A stretch of 64,000 nucleotides of DNA. Source: Algoriella xinjiangensis (GTDB lineage Bacteria > Bacteroidota > Bacteroidia > Flavobacteriales > Weeksellaceae). The notes below the pieces were generated by a model. The model ran no database searches, was not told the origin of the DNA, and worked only from the letters and a program-made list of their open reading frames with translations. The stretch spans positions 62,001 to 126,000 of the forward strand of contig NZ_FOUZ01000006.1 in the NCBI RefSeq assembly GCF_900115015.1, in the 5' to 3' direction. The translations under genes were made by a program, and so were the position numbers. Of this stretch, positions 1 to 8,922 are shown piece after piece (the stretch's first letter is position 1; every line of letters starts with the position of its first letter).

Positions 1-1
1 T

Positions 2-529
2 GTAACAAATGAACTTCAGAATTTTATTGTAAATCATCGTTTTGCGTATATTAATGTCGAAGAAAATCCATATTTACCTTCAACTAATATTCAAGAAGCA
101 GATTGGATTGTCAATTTTGTAAAAGAAATTATAACTTTATATCAACTCAATAATAAACCATTTGATCCGAAAAAAACAATTGGAATTATTGCGCCTTTTC
201 GAAATCAAATTGCATTAATTAAGCAAAAATTAGAGTTAGCAAATATTCCGAATTATGAGCAAATTACAGTTGATACGGTTGAGCGTTATCAAGGCAGTCA
301 GCGCGATATTATCTTGTATAGTTTTGCGGTTACCTATTCTTCTCAGCTAAATTCGCTTGTTAATATGAATGATGAAGGAAATGTTGACCGAAAACTAAAT
401 GTTGCTTTGACACGTGCAAAAGAGCAATTGTTTTTGATTGGAAATCAAACGATTTTAAAGGAAAATAAAATTATCAAAACATTAATTGACTATTTAGCTC
501 AAAAATCTGAACATAAACTGACAATCTAA
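2..529 (+). CDS. Superfamily 1 DNA/RNA helicase, C-terminal fragment
   Basis: The reading frame is open from the window edge, so only the last 175 residues of a larger protein are present. They form the second RecA-like domain of an SF1 helicase of the UPF1/DNA2 type. The stretch GIIAPFRNQ, the motif V region VERYQGSQRD and the motif VI region NVALTRAKEQLFLIG with its arginine finger are all visible. The protein should unwind nucleic acid using ATP. The ATP-binding domain lies outside the window, so the exact subfamily cannot be told. No terminator is seen before the next promoter at 563. Confidence 0.85.
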   Translation, partial: VTNELQNFIVNHRFAYINVEENPYLPSTNIQEADWIVNFVKEIITLYQLNNKPFDPKKTIGIIAPFRNQIALIKQKLELANIPNYEQITVDTVERYQGSQRDIILYSFAVTYSSQLNSLVNMNDEGNVDRKLNVALTRAKEQLFLIGNQTILKENKIIKTLIDYLAQKSEHKLTI

Positions 530-562
530 CCAAAATCAGTTCATTTTTCGTTTATAATTCAG

Positions 563-570
563 TAAATTTG
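563..570 (+). promoter_or_regulatory. Bacteroidota -7 box of hemL
   Basis: TAAATTTG fits the Bacteroidota -7 consensus TAnnTTTG. It lies 23 bases before the ATG at 594. It also argues against the GTG at 570, which sits inside the box and would be upstream of any transcript start. Confidence 0.55.
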
Positions 571-593
571 TGCATCTTTTTTTTATAAAAATT

Positions 594-1877
594 ATGTTGT
601 ATCAAAGAAGCAGCGCATTATTTAAAGACGCGCAAGAATATATTCCTGGAGGTGTAAACTCACCTGTTCGTGCATTCAAATCTGTAGGCGGAACACCAAT
701 TTTCATTAAAAAAGCCGAAGGCGCTTATATTTATGATGAAGATGGACGTGCTTATGTTGATTACATAAACTCTTGGGGACCAATGATTGTTGGACACACA
801 CATCCAGAAGTTTTGAGCGCGACTGTAGAACAAATGAAAAACGGTTTTTCTTTTGGTACACCAACTGAATTAGAAACAGAAATTGCAAAATTAATTACAT
901 CTGTTGTACCAAATATCGACATGGTTCGTATGGTAAATTCTGGTACAGAAGCTTGTATGTCTGCAATTCGTTTGGCTAGAGGTTATACAAATCGTGATAA
1001 AATTGTAAAATTTGAAGGTTGTTACCACGGTCATTCAGATTCTTTTTTGATAAAAGCAGGTTCTGGTGCTGCGACATTTGGTAATCCAAATTCGCCAGGT
1101 GTAACACAAGGAACTGCGAAAGATACGTTATTGGCAGAGTACAATAATTTGGATGAAGTAAAAGCTTTATTCGAAAATAATAAAGACCAAATTGCGGCAA
1201 TTATTGTAGAACCAATTGCAGGAAACATGGGATGTATTCTTCCAGAAAAAGGTTTCTTAGAAGGTTTAAGACAAATTTGTGATGAAAACGGTGCTTTATT
1301 AATTTTTGATGAAGTTATGACTGGTTTTCGCCAAGCAATGGGTGGATCACAAGAACGTTTAAACATCAAAGCTGATATTGTAACTTTTGGAAAAGTAATT
1401 GGTGGTGGTTTTCCGGTTGGTGCATTTGCTGCGCGTCGCGAAATAATGAATCACCTTGCTCCTCTTGGTCCTGTTTATCAAGCGGGTACTTTGTCTGGAA
1501 ACCCAATTGCAATGCGTGCTGGTATTACAACTTTGAACATTATTAATAACGATCGTGAATTATTTACGCGTATTGATAAAGCTACTGAAACGTTGGATGT
1601 AGAGATTTCTAAAATCTTAGCAGAAAAAGGAATTGCAAATAAAATTAATCGTTTAGGATCGATGATGTCATTGTTTTTTACAAAACAAGATGAAATCAAT
1701 AATTTTACGGCTGTTACAAAATGTAATCACGATAGTTTCAATAAATTTTTCCATCATTTATTAGCCAATGGAGTTTATTTAGCGCCTTCTGGTTACGAAA
1801 CATGGTTTATTTCTGATGCAATTAAAGATACCGAAATTAATAAAACATTAGATGCTGTTCGTTCATTCGAAATCTAA
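594..1877 (+). CDS. hemL: Glutamate-1-semialdehyde 2,1-aminomutase
   Basis: This is a PLP enzyme of the cytoplasm that converts glutamate-1-semialdehyde to 5-aminolevulinate, the tetrapyrrole precursor in the C5 pathway. The 427-residue length is normal for HemL. Family landmarks are the N-terminal [12 protein letters not shown], the NSGTEA cofactor-binding loop, CYHGHSD, the aspartate of [11 protein letters not shown], and the PLP lysine in TFGKVIGGG near residue 267. The ATG at 594 is chosen because the family begins just before YQRS and because the GTG at 570 overlaps the promoter. The gene is followed by a strong bidirectional hairpin. hemW at 55.5 kb is a second gene of heme metabolism in the window. 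Confidence 0.97.
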   Translation: MLYQRSSALFKDAQEYIPGGVNSPVRAFKSVGGTPIFIKKAEGAYIYDEDGRAYVDYINSWGPMIVGHTHPEVLSATVEQMKNGFSFGTPTELETEIAKLITSVVPNIDMVRMVNSGTEACMSAIRLARGYTNRDKIVKFEGCYHGHSDSFLIKAGSGAATFGNPNSPGVTQGTAKDTLLAEYNNLDEVKALFENNKDQIAAIIVEPIAGNMGCILPEKGFLEGLRQICDENGALLIFDEVMTGFRQAMGGSQERLNIKADIVTFGKVIGGGFPVGAFAARREIMNHLAPLGPVYQAGTLSGNPIAMRAGITTLNIINNDRELFTRIDKATETLDVEISKILAEKGIANKINRLGSMMSLFFTKQDEINNFTAVTKCNHDSFNKFFHHLLANGVYLAPSGYETWFISDAIKDTEINKTLDAVRSFEI

Positions 1878-1902
1878 TTGTTAAAACATAAATTCATAAA
1901 AA

Positions 1903-1930
1903 ATGCAGTAGAAATCTACTGCATTTTTTT
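1903..1930. terminator. Bidirectional terminator, hemL / DUF4286
   Basis: Perfect 10-bp stem (1903-1912 with 1915-1924) and a T run on the plus strand, with an A run on the other side. It lies between two convergent genes, so it can serve both. Confidence 0.85.
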
Positions 1931-1932
1931 AT

Positions 1933-2247
1933 TTAATTATAATCGCTAATATGCTCCATTTCACTCATAAAAGTCAAAACTTTTGTTGCATATTTTTGAA
2001 GTGATTTTTGTTGTATATCTGTTAAAAAATTATTTTTAAATTGATCTAACGTTAATTCGTCATTACAAAATAATTGCAACGAATATGAGATAAATCCTGG
2101 TTCTGAATGTGACGTTATTTTTCCTAATCGCGCACCTAAAAAACAATTTGATTTTAAATAATCATTTATATGTTCTTCTTTTAACCACAAAAACCAATCA
2201 TCATGTACAGCTTCTTCCACAATAAAAGTGGTATTGAATAAAATCAT
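1933..2247 (-). CDS. DUF4286 family protein
   Basis: A small soluble protein of 104 residues. It opens with ILFNTTFIVEE, then has a WFLWLKEEHI segment and a C-F-L-G-ARLGKI stretch, the pattern of DUF4286, a ferredoxin-like family common in Bacteroidota with no known function. The ATG at 2247 is preferred over one nine codons upstream because the family starts at MILFN and because a TATCTTTG promoter box lies between the two. The gene is alone and convergent with hemL. Confidence 0.75.
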   Translation of the reverse strand: MILFNTTFIVEEAVHDDWFLWLKEEHINDYLKSNCFLGARLGKITSHSEPGFISYSLQLFCNDELTLDQFKNNFLTDIQQKSLQKYATKVLTFMSEMEHISDYN

Positions 2248-2263
2248 TCTTTTAAATTTTGTG

Positions 2264-2271
2264 CAAAGATA
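2264..2271 (-). promoter_or_regulatory. -7 box of the DUF4286 gene
   Basis: TATCTTTG on the minus strand matches TAnnTTTG exactly. The ATG at 2247 would be only about 10 bases after the expected transcript start. Confidence 0.6.
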
Positions 2272-2360
2272 CAAAGGTTTTGCAATTATATTTTTTTAAG
2301 AAAAAATTACTCAACTAAAGATTTATGCTTAAATTTACCTATTAGTCATAACAAACAAAG

Positions 2361-3743
2361 ATGAACAATACGCAAAAATTTATACAAGAAAATAAACAAC
2401 GTTTTCTTGATGAATTAATCGAATTATTAAAAATTCCATCAATTAGTGCTGATCCAGCCTACACGCAAGACGTAAATGATGCTGCTGATTTAGTTGCAAA
2501 ATATTTAAAAGAAGCTGGTGCTGACAATGTAGAAGTATGCGAAACAGAAGGTTTTCCAGTTATCTACGGAGAAAAAATCATCGATCCATCAAAACCAACA
2601 GTTTTAGTTTATGGACATTATGATGTACAACCTGCTGATCCATTAGAATTATGGGAATCTGGACCATTTGAACCAGTTATCAAGAAAACAGAAATTCACC
2701 CAGAAGGTGCAATTTTTGCGCGTGGTTCTGCAGATGATAAAGGTCAAATGTACATGCATGTAAAGGCATTTGAAGCTTTAAATAAAGCAAATGAATTGCC
2801 TTGTAATGTAAAATTTATGATAGAAGGTGAAGAAGAAATTGGTTCTCCTTCATTAGTAAATTTTGTAAAAGACAATAAAGAGAAATTAAAAAACGATGTT
2901 ATTTTAATTTCTGACACTTCTATGATTTCTAACGAACAACCTTCAATATCAGTTGGTTTACGTGGTTTATCTTATGTAGAGGTTGAAGTAAAAGGAGCTA
3001 ATCGCGATATGCATTCTGGTGTTTATGGTGGTGCAGTTCCAAATCCAATTAATGTATTAGCTACAATGATTGGTAAATTAATTGACGAAAAAGGACACAT
3101 TACAATTCCTGGATTTTATGATACAGTTTTAGAGTTAACAGAAGACGAAAGAGCTGATATGGCTAAAATTCCTTTCGATTTAGATGCTTACAAAAAATCA
3201 ATCGGAATTGCAGATATTCAAGGAGAAGATGGTTTCTCTACAATTGAAAGAGCCTCTATTCGTCCAACTTTAGATGTAAACGGAATTTGGGGTGGATATC
3301 TTGGTGAAGGTGCAAAAACAGTTATTCCTTCTCATGCTTATGCAAAAATCTCGATGCGTTTAGTTCCAGGTCAAGATCCTGATGTTGTGACAAAACAATT
3401 TGAAGATTATTTTCCAACATTAGCGCCATCATCTGTAGAAGTAAAAGTAAAACCACATCACGGTGGTAAACCTTACATTTTACCTACAAACCACAAAGGT
3501 TTTATTGCTGCGAAAAAAGCATTGGCAGAAACTTTTGAAAAAGAAGCATTGGCAGAAAGAGCTGGAGGATCTATTCCTATTGTTGCATTATTTGAAGAAG
3601 AATTAGGAACAAAATCTGTTTTAATGGGATTCGGATTAAACTCTGACGTTATCCACTCACCTAACGAACATTATGGATTATTCAATTTCTACAAAGGAAT
3701 CGAAACTATTCCATATTTCTACAAATATTTTAACGAACTATAA
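2361..3743 (+). CDS. M20 family metallodipeptidase
   Basis: A cytoplasmic zinc peptidase of 460 residues, the usual length of CNDP/PepV-like dipeptidases in Bacteroidota. Metal ligands are visible: H86 and D88 in VYGHYDVQP, the aspartate in RGSADDKGQ, the catalytic glutamates in EGEEEIGSPS, and the late histidine in VIHSPNEH. The middle section, with the HSGVYGG segment, is the lid/dimerisation domain. It should cleave dipeptides during peptide catabolism. It is a single gene and ends at a 12-bp-stem terminator. There is no signal peptide. Confidence 0.93.
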   Translation: MNNTQKFIQENKQRFLDELIELLKIPSISADPAYTQDVNDAADLVAKYLKEAGADNVEVCETEGFPVIYGEKIIDPSKPTVLVYGHYDVQPADPLELWESGPFEPVIKKTEIHPEGAIFARGSADDKGQMYMHVKAFEALNKANELPCNVKFMIEGEEEIGSPSLVNFVKDNKEKLKNDVILISDTSMISNEQPSISVGLRGLSYVEVEVKGANRDMHSGVYGGAVPNPINVLATMIGKLIDEKGHITIPGFYDTVLELTEDERADMAKIPFDLDAYKKSIGIADIQGEDGFSTIERASIRPTLDVNGIWGGYLGEGAKTVIPSHAYAKISMRLVPGQDPDVVTKQFEDYFPTLAPSSVEVKVKPHHGGKPYILPTNHKGFIAAKKALAETFEKEALAERAGGSIPIVALFEEELGTKSVLMGFGLNSDVIHSPNEHYGLFNFYKGIETIPYFYKYFNEL

Positions 3744-3764
3744 TTCATTAAAAATATAATATCT

Positions 3765-3797
3765 AAAAGCGAGTTTATTTAAACTCGCTTTTATTTT
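3765..3797 (+). terminator. Terminator of the M20 peptidase gene
   Basis: Stem of 12 bp (3765-3776 with 3781-3792), ATTT loop, then a T-rich tail. Confidence 0.85.
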
Positions 3798-3818
3798 ATC
3801 AATTTATGACAGAATGAC

Positions 3819-3826
3819 TATTTTTG
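3819..3826 (+). promoter_or_regulatory. -7 box of the FAD monooxygenase gene
   Basis: TATTTTTG fits TAnnTTTG and lies about 30 bases before the ATG at 3857. Confidence 0.45.
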
Positions 3827-3856
3827 TCATCCAAATACAAGTTTAGAAATAGACGA

Positions 3857-5008
3857 ATGAGTAAAAAATTCTTAATTGCAGGAGCCGGAATTGCAGGTTT
3901 AACTTTAGCAAAAGCCTTGCAAGATTTAAATTATGAATACGAAATATTTGAAGCTTCGGCTGATGTTCGTGGTATTGGAGCGGGTTTTGGCTTAGCTTCT
4001 AATGCAATGAAAGCTTTTGAAATATTAGATTTAGCCGAAGAAGTAATTCCGCTTGGACATATGCTCGAGGATTTTGAAATACAAGATTGGCAAGAAAAAA
4101 CAATTTTAAAAGCAGATACCGAAAAATTAAGAAAAAGTTATAATACCGAGAATTTTGCGATACATCGCGCAGATTTACATCGGTTTTTAATTTCTAAAAT
4201 TGACGCTTCAAAAATTCATACATCTAAAAAAGTTCGTTTGTTTGAGCAAAGTTTTGAAAAAGTAATTCTACATTTTGAGGACGGAACTTCTACTGAAGGA
4301 GATTATTTAATTGCTTCGGATGGAATAAATTCTGCTATTCGTCAACAATTACTTAAACAAGCCACACCTCGTTATGCAGGTTATGTGTGTTGGCGCGCAA
4401 TTGTAGAAGATAAAACTTTTGATTCTAAAAAAAGTATCGAAACTTGGGGTCCAAATGGTCGATTTGGTTTAACACCTTTAATTAACAATCAAATTTATTG
4501 GTATGCCTGTGTTAATGCGCCACTCAATTCAGATATTTACAATTATACGTTAAACGATATTAAAAATCAGTTTAAAGATTATTCTGGTCAAATACGTTCT
4601 ACTTTACAAAAAACAGATCCAAATAATGTGATTACAACACCTGTTATGGATATAAAACCGATTAGTAATTATGCGTTTAATCGTGTATTGCTTATAGGTG
4701 ATGCAGCGCATGCAACAACGCCAAATATGGGTCAAGGCGCTTGTATGGCTGTAGAAGATGTTTGCGTTTTATATGATGAATTAACAAAAAAAGACACGGA
4801 TATTTTATTGGCTTTTGAGCATTATAATCTACGTCGATTAAAACGTACGCATTATATTATCGACACTTCTCGTTTGGCAGGAAAAGTAGCGCAAATTGAT
4901 AATAAATTTTTGATTGGAATTAGAAATTTTGCATTCAGAAATTTACCAAATTCAATTATGCAAAGTCCTTTAGATGATTTATTAGAAGAAGATTTTATGA
5001 AACTTTAA
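3857..5008 (+). CDS. FAD-dependent monooxygenase (PHBH fold)
   Basis: A 383-residue flavoprotein of the p-hydroxybenzoate hydroxylase class, which uses NAD(P)H and O2 to hydroxylate small molecules. The dinucleotide-binding GAGIAGLTLAKAL is at the very N-terminus. The DG motif lies in ASDGINSAIR, and the second FAD motif is LLIGDAAHATTPNMGQGACMAVED. The ATG at 3857 puts the Rossmann strand at residues 4-8; the upstream 11 codons do not look conserved. The nearest families are zeaxanthin-epoxidase-like and urate-hydroxylase-like enzymes. It lacks the distinctive Tet(X) residues, so tetracycline inactivation is not supported. Substrate unknown. Confidence 0.88.
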   Translation: MSKKFLIAGAGIAGLTLAKALQDLNYEYEIFEASADVRGIGAGFGLASNAMKAFEILDLAEEVIPLGHMLEDFEIQDWQEKTILKADTEKLRKSYNTENFAIHRADLHRFLISKIDASKIHTSKKVRLFEQSFEKVILHFEDGTSTEGDYLIASDGINSAIRQQLLKQATPRYAGYVCWRAIVEDKTFDSKKSIETWGPNGRFGLTPLINNQIYWYACVNAPLNSDIYNYTLNDIKNQFKDYSGQIRSTLQKTDPNNVITTPVMDIKPISNYAFNRVLLIGDAAHATTPNMGQGACMAVEDVCVLYDELTKKDTDILLAFEHYNLRRLKRTHYIIDTSRLAGKVAQIDNKFLIGIRNFAFRNLPNSIMQSPLDDLLEEDFMKL

Positions 5009-5034
5009 ACTTCTTTATTCAACTTATATAAAAC

Positions 5035-5067
5035 AAAAAATCAACTTATTACTAAGTTGATTTTTTT
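5035..5067. terminator. Bidirectional terminator
   Basis: A stem of about 14 bp, with an A run on one side and a T run on the other, between convergent genes. It overlaps the last bases of the minus-strand gene that ends at 5066. Confidence 0.85.
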
Positions 5068-5368
5068 ATTTTAGAATAACACTGTCTTCTAATTCTTTTT
5101 TCGAAACTTGGAAATGATTTTCAAATTCATTTTCAAAAGATTCTAAATCTAAGGTAATTTCCCAATCTCCAAATTCATTTTGAAAAAGTGTTTTTAAATG
5201 TTCTTTCAAATCATTTAATTTTTGTTTAATCAATTCGTTATTTTCAATATCAATTGATTTTTTATCTTCTAATTGTACCGTTTGATTGATTTTTTTAAGA
5301 ATTAATGCATTCACAAATTCTTCGTGCACATTCATAAAATCCTCTATTGTACCAGTATACTGCGTCAT
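5066..5368 (-). CDS. Hypothetical acidic helical protein
   Basis: I do not recognise this 100-residue protein. It is charged and probably mostly helical, with heptad-like spacing around residues 30-65, and has no signal peptide or membrane segment. The start is the only ATG before the conserved-looking body. It ends inside a shared bidirectional terminator, convergent with the monooxygenase gene. Codon use looks like its neighbours, which supports a real gene. Confidence 0.55.
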   Translation of the reverse strand: MTQYTGTIEDFMNVHEEFVNALILKKINQTVQLEDKKSIDIENNELIKQKLNDLKEHLKTLFQNEFGDWEITLDLESFENEFENHFQVSKKELEDSVILK

Positions 5369-5506
5369 TTATTATAATTTTTCCTGTAATCGGAAATAAA
5401 TATAAAGCAAATTTTATAACTACAAATCATTTTTGACAATCTATCAATCACTTTTAACAGAAGATTTAACGAATTCTTAGTACTAATTTTTTTAAAGAAT
5501 GAACTA

Positions 5507-5514
5507 AATTTGAA
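5507..5514 (+). promoter_or_regulatory. -7 box of the aldo/keto reductase gene
   Basis: TAAATTTG, an exact TAnnTTTG match, 52 bases before the ATG at 5566. Confidence 0.5.
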
Positions 5515-5565
5515 AGAAGCTTACAGTTTTAGGTAAGAAATTAGAATCAATTAATATTGAATAAG

Positions 5566-6405
5566 ATGAAAAATTTCACACTATCAAATCAAGTAGAAAT
5601 TCCTGCAATTGGATTTGGAACTTGGTTATTAGAAGGAGAAAAAGTTACAGAACCTTTAAAAATAGCTTTAGCTAAAGGTTATACACATATCGATACAGCT
5701 GCAATTTATCAGAATGAAAAAGAAATTGGTCATGTTTTAAAAACGGCTAATATTGATCGTGAAAAATTATTTATTACCTCAAAATGTTGGAATTCTGAAC
5801 GTGGATACGAAAAAGCTTTAGCTGCTTTTGACCAAACTTTGGCAGATTTACAACTAGATTATATTGATTTATATTTAATACATTGGCCAGCAAATGAAAC
5901 TCAATTTCCAGAAAATTGGGAAGAATTAAACGCTGAAACTTGGCGCGCTTTTGAGGAAATTTACAAATCAGGAAAAGCAAAATCCATTGGAGTTAGTAAT
6001 TTTAACATCAATCATTTAGAAGCTTTATCTAAAAGTGTTACTATAAGTCCAATGATCAATCAAATTGAGTTTCATCCAGGACATTCTCAACCAGAATTAG
6101 TAGAATATTGTAAACAAAATAATTTGTTAATTGAAGCGTGGAGTCCACTTGGATCTGGACGAATTTTAGAAAATGAATTAATCATTTCTTTGGCAAAAAA
6201 ATACGACGTTTCTGTAGGACAAATTTGTATTAATTATTGTTTAGCGAAAGAAATTTTACCATTGCCTCGCTCCTCTTCAGAAAAAAATATTGAAGCTAAT
6301 TTACATTCGGCTGATTTCGAATTGAGTAAAGAAGATATCAAAGCGATTGACGAAATGCCTGCTGATGGTTTTTCTGGATTAAATCCTTCAACAGTTGAAT
6401 TTTAA
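5566..6405 (+). CDS. Aldo/keto reductase
   Basis: A 279-residue NADPH-dependent (alpha/beta)8 barrel oxidoreductase that reduces aldehydes or ketones. All four catalytic residues are visible: aspartate and tyrosine in HIDTAAIYQNE, lysine in ITSKCW, and histidine in YLIHWPAN. The cofactor-binding end PLPRSSSEKNIEANL is also intact. It resembles the 2,5-diketo-D-gluconate reductase subgroup. The ATG at 5566 is preferred to a TTG three codons upstream. Single gene with its own promoter and terminator; substrate not predictable. Confidence 0.93.
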   Translation: MKNFTLSNQVEIPAIGFGTWLLEGEKVTEPLKIALAKGYTHIDTAAIYQNEKEIGHVLKTANIDREKLFITSKCWNSERGYEKALAAFDQTLADLQLDYIDLYLIHWPANETQFPENWEELNAETWRAFEEIYKSGKAKSIGVSNFNINHLEALSKSVTISPMINQIEFHPGHSQPELVEYCKQNNLLIEAWSPLGSGRILENELIISLAKKYDVSVGQICINYCLAKEILPLPRSSSEKNIEANLHSADFELSKEDIKAIDEMPADGFSGLNPSTVEF

Positions 6406-6438
6406 ATAGTTACTAAATTCATTCAAAAATAAATAATT

Positions 6439-6466
6439 AAAACCTCTGTTTTGCAGAGGTTTTTTC
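6439..6466 (+). terminator. Terminator of the aldo/keto reductase gene
   Basis: Ten-bp stem (6439-6448 with 6454-6463), then six T bases in the tail. Confidence 0.85.
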
Positions 6467-6529
6467 ATTTTAATTCTTTAAAAATTCAATACTTTTACTT
6501 TTTAAAAATCGAACGAAAAAATAAACAAT

Positions 6530-7624
6530 ATGAACCATTCAACTGAAAATCCATTCAAAACCTATTTTGACCAAACATTAGACAGATGTGGTTTTGATGA
6601 AGATTTTAAAGCTGGAATTCTATTTTTTTTAGGAGAAAGTTGTATCAGTGCAAATACCAATCAATTGATGAATATGTTTACAGAAGAACAGAAAATTCAT
6701 CAAGAATTTCATCGATTAATTACTTTGTATGCCGTTTCTACAAACGATTATAATCCATACGAAGAATTAGATACAACGCCAATTAAGCAATTAATATATA
6801 CTTATAATCAGATTTATGTAAATGAAATTCGTCAAAAAGGTTTCAATTTTGATCAAGTAATTAAAGCGGACTTAAAAACAGATTTGCTTGAAGATTTTGT
6901 ACAAGAATTTAACGGAAAAGAGTATAAATTAATTACTTCTCACCAACTAAATACTTCTTTTTTTAGACGAATTGGCGCATATTTAAATCAATTTGAATTA
7001 AGTCTCCAAGATATTTATTTGGCTGGAGTTAATTATTATCAAAAGAATCAAAAAGCAGATTTTGAAGGCACAAATCTTCTAAATCTTAATATAATTGATA
7101 GTTTTTCGCCGTTGTATATGACATTGTTTCATTATCCGTTACTTTTTACGTATTACCCTAATAATCTGAATGCGAATCATTTATTTAGCTCTATTTTACA
7201 ATTCCTTTATTTACATACCAATACCGATATTGCGAAACATATACATGCGTTTCATCAACATGTTTTTTACGAAGCAAATCCGCGTAGAGTTCGTACTGGT
7301 TGGGAGTTTGAGACAAAAGAACGTGGAGTTTTAATTTCTCAAACTTTGCATAATGCACTAAATATTCGTCAATCTCCTTTATTTAAAACTCGTCCAGATT
7401 TTTTGAATTCGGATAAATATTTAATGAATGAATTAAAAGATCAATCAATTTCTTTGGATGCATTTAAAACATTGATGACAAAAACAATTGAAGAATATTA
7501 CGAAACAAATATTGATGAAGTGGTGAATGGAAAATTAAATCATGCTGAATTTTTACAACTTTTAGCGATTATTTTCTACGAAACTGCTGCAAATAGTATG
7601 ATAATTAAGGAATGGACAAAATAA
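6530..7624 (+). CDS. Hypothetical protein, 364 residues
   Basis: I do not recognise a family. The protein looks soluble and largely helical, rich in aromatic residues and histidine (for example FHYPLLFTYYP, and HAFHQHVFYEANPRR near residue 240). There is no signal peptide. Its last 13 bases overlap the start of the next small gene, so the two are almost certainly co-transcribed and translationally coupled. Composition matches the chromosome, so no sign of recent transfer. Confidence 0.65.
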   Translation: MNHSTENPFKTYFDQTLDRCGFDEDFKAGILFFLGESCISANTNQLMNMFTEEQKIHQEFHRLITLYAVSTNDYNPYEELDTTPIKQLIYTYNQIYVNEIRQKGFNFDQVIKADLKTDLLEDFVQEFNGKEYKLITSHQLNTSFFRRIGAYLNQFELSLQDIYLAGVNYYQKNQKADFEGTNLLNLNIIDSFSPLYMTLFHYPLLFTYYPNNLNANHLFSSILQFLYLHTNTDIAKHIHAFHQHVFYEANPRRVRTGWEFETKERGVLISQTLHNALNIRQSPLFKTRPDFLNSDKYLMNELKDQSISLDAFKTLMTKTIEEYYETNIDEVVNGKLNHAEFLQLLAIIFYETAANSMIIKEWTK

Positions 7625-7872
7625 ATAAGGAAAACAAAATTAAATTAGAAGATCATTTTGGTGCTGAATTATTAGATCGTTTGCCTTTTGATAAGATTTC
7701 TTTTTACGAATCAAGTAATTCGTGGGAAGGTCAAATTGAGTATAATTTGAATTTAAAATCGGGCGAATTAACGTATAATACTATAGAAGATACAACGCAT
7801 CAACTCGAAATTTCTGATGAAATGATGCAACGCATCGAAAGTGAAATTATTTTGATGTTAGAAAATTTATAA
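7612..7872 (+). CDS. Hypothetical small acidic protein
   Basis: An 86-residue protein of unknown function, with no membrane segment. The ATG lies inside the 3' end of the upstream gene (13-base overlap), typical of translational coupling. A central SSNSWEGQIEYNLNLKSGELTYN segment predicts beta strands, with helices on both sides. It probably works with the upstream protein, but nothing in either sequence says how. A bidirectional terminator follows at once. Confidence 0.6.
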   Translation: MDKINKENKIKLEDHFGAELLDRLPFDKISFYESSNSWEGQIEYNLNLKSGELTYNTIEDTTHQLEISDEMMQRIESEIILMLENL

Positions 7873-7877
7873 GATTT

Positions 7878-7908
7878 AAAGAGAATTGATTCGTTGATTC
7901 TCTTTTTA
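7878..7908. terminator. Bidirectional terminator
   Basis: Nine-bp stem (7878-7886 with 7897-7905), T run on the plus strand. It lies between convergent genes and overlaps the 3' end of the minus-strand gene. Confidence 0.75.
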
Positions 7909-8298
7909 TTTAGCTTTTTCTTTTGCGGTAAATAAATGCGAAATAACCTCTAAACGATCTTTATCAAAAAGTGATAAATCATTGAGATAAAAAGGCGTAA
8001 AATGAAAAGAAGCCATATCTATAATTCCAAATTCTTTGGTATTTGGTTCAAAAACAACAAAACCTTTGCGCGTATATGGTTTGGTTAAAACTTTGTACAA
8101 AACAATATCATTTGTATAAAGACGGCGATTTCGTCTATCCAAAATTTCTACGCCAACATCTATCGTATCAAACTGTAAAGGATTTTTATGCCACGTAAAT
8201 TCATTGTAACCTTTAAAAAAAGTTACACCATTTACTTCTTTCGCATATCCTTCCACTTTTTTTTCGTTTCTTAAACGATAATGTTTCACCAAATTCAT
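7906..8298 (-). CDS. Hypothetical protein (weakly YopX-like)
   Basis: A 130-residue protein of unknown function, starting at MNLVKHYRL; an ATG five codons upstream is less likely. The middle has a beta-rich pattern, ILDRRNRRLYTNDIVLYKV, that faintly recalls the DKNGKEIYEGDIV signature of YopX-like SH3-barrel proteins. The likeness is too weak for a firm call. The neighbours are not phage genes. A fold search of residues 45-110 would settle it. Confidence 0.55.
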   Translation of the reverse strand: MNLVKHYRLRNEKKVEGYAKEVNGVTFFKGYNEFTWHKNPLQFDTIDVGVEILDRRNRRLYTNDIVLYKVLTKPYTRKGFVVFEPNTKEFGIIDMASFHFTPFYLNDLSLFDKDRLEVISHLFTAKEKAK

Positions 8299-8388
8299 TT
8301 GACAAATTTGCAATAAAAATTTTTAAAATAGAAATCCTCGATATTAAAATATGATGATTAAATTTACCATTCGAAAACGACTATAAAA

Positions 8389-8922
8389 ATGTACAAAGTA
8401 TATCCACAAAAAAGATACAACGAGACTTTAGCGCTACTAAATAAATTTGCAAAACCTACAGATAAAATTCTTGATTTAGGTGTAAAAAACCCGTTTACTG
8501 ATGTTATGTTAGAGAATGGTTTTGATGTAAAAAACACCAACGGCGACGATTTAGATTATCATTATAACGATTTACAAAATTATGATGCTAACTTTGTAAC
8601 AGCTTTAGAAATTTTAGAACACTTGGTTAATCCAATGGAAGTTTTAAGAAATTTACCAGGCGACAAATTATTGGCCTCAATACCAATGCGTTTGTGGTTT
8701 TCATCAGCATATCGCAATCAAAATGATCCGCGCGATGTACATTATCACGAATTTGAAGATTGGCAATTTGATATGTTAATGGAAAAAGCTGGTTGGGAAG
8801 TTATTCATCGTCACAAATGGACGCATCCTACAAATAAATTAGGAATTAGACCTTTATTAAGAAGTATTACACCAAGATATTATGCTGTCTACGCAGAACG
8901 AAAAAAAGACTTTGTTTACTAA
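8389..8922 (+). CDS. Class I SAM-dependent methyltransferase-like protein
   Basis: A 177-residue protein with a shortened Rossmann methyltransferase core. Motif I is visible as KILDLGVKNPF at residues 26-36, and the post-I and motif II area as ALEILEHLVNPMEVLRNL near residue 80. Motif I lacks the usual GxGxG (it reads LGVKNP), so SAM binding is likely but not certain. It overlaps the downstream glycosyltransferase gene by 41 bases, so both are made from one transcript. Small methyltransferases next to GT2 enzymes usually act on surface sugars or lipids. Confidence 0.75.
   Translation: MYKVYPQKRYNETLALLNKFAKPTDKILDLGVKNPFTDVMLENGFDVKNTNGDDLDYHYNDLQNYDANFVTALEILEHLVNPMEVLRNLPGDKLLASIPMRLWFSSAYRNQNDPRDVHYHEFEDWQFDMLMEKAGWEVIHRHKWTHPTNKLGIRPLLRSITPRYYAVYAERKKDFVY

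Noticed and set aside
3857-5008. Tet(X)-type tetracycline-inactivating monooxygenase
   Set aside because: The fold is shared, but the sequence around the flavin and the C-terminal region do not follow Tet(X); it resembles other PHBH-fold enzymes more.
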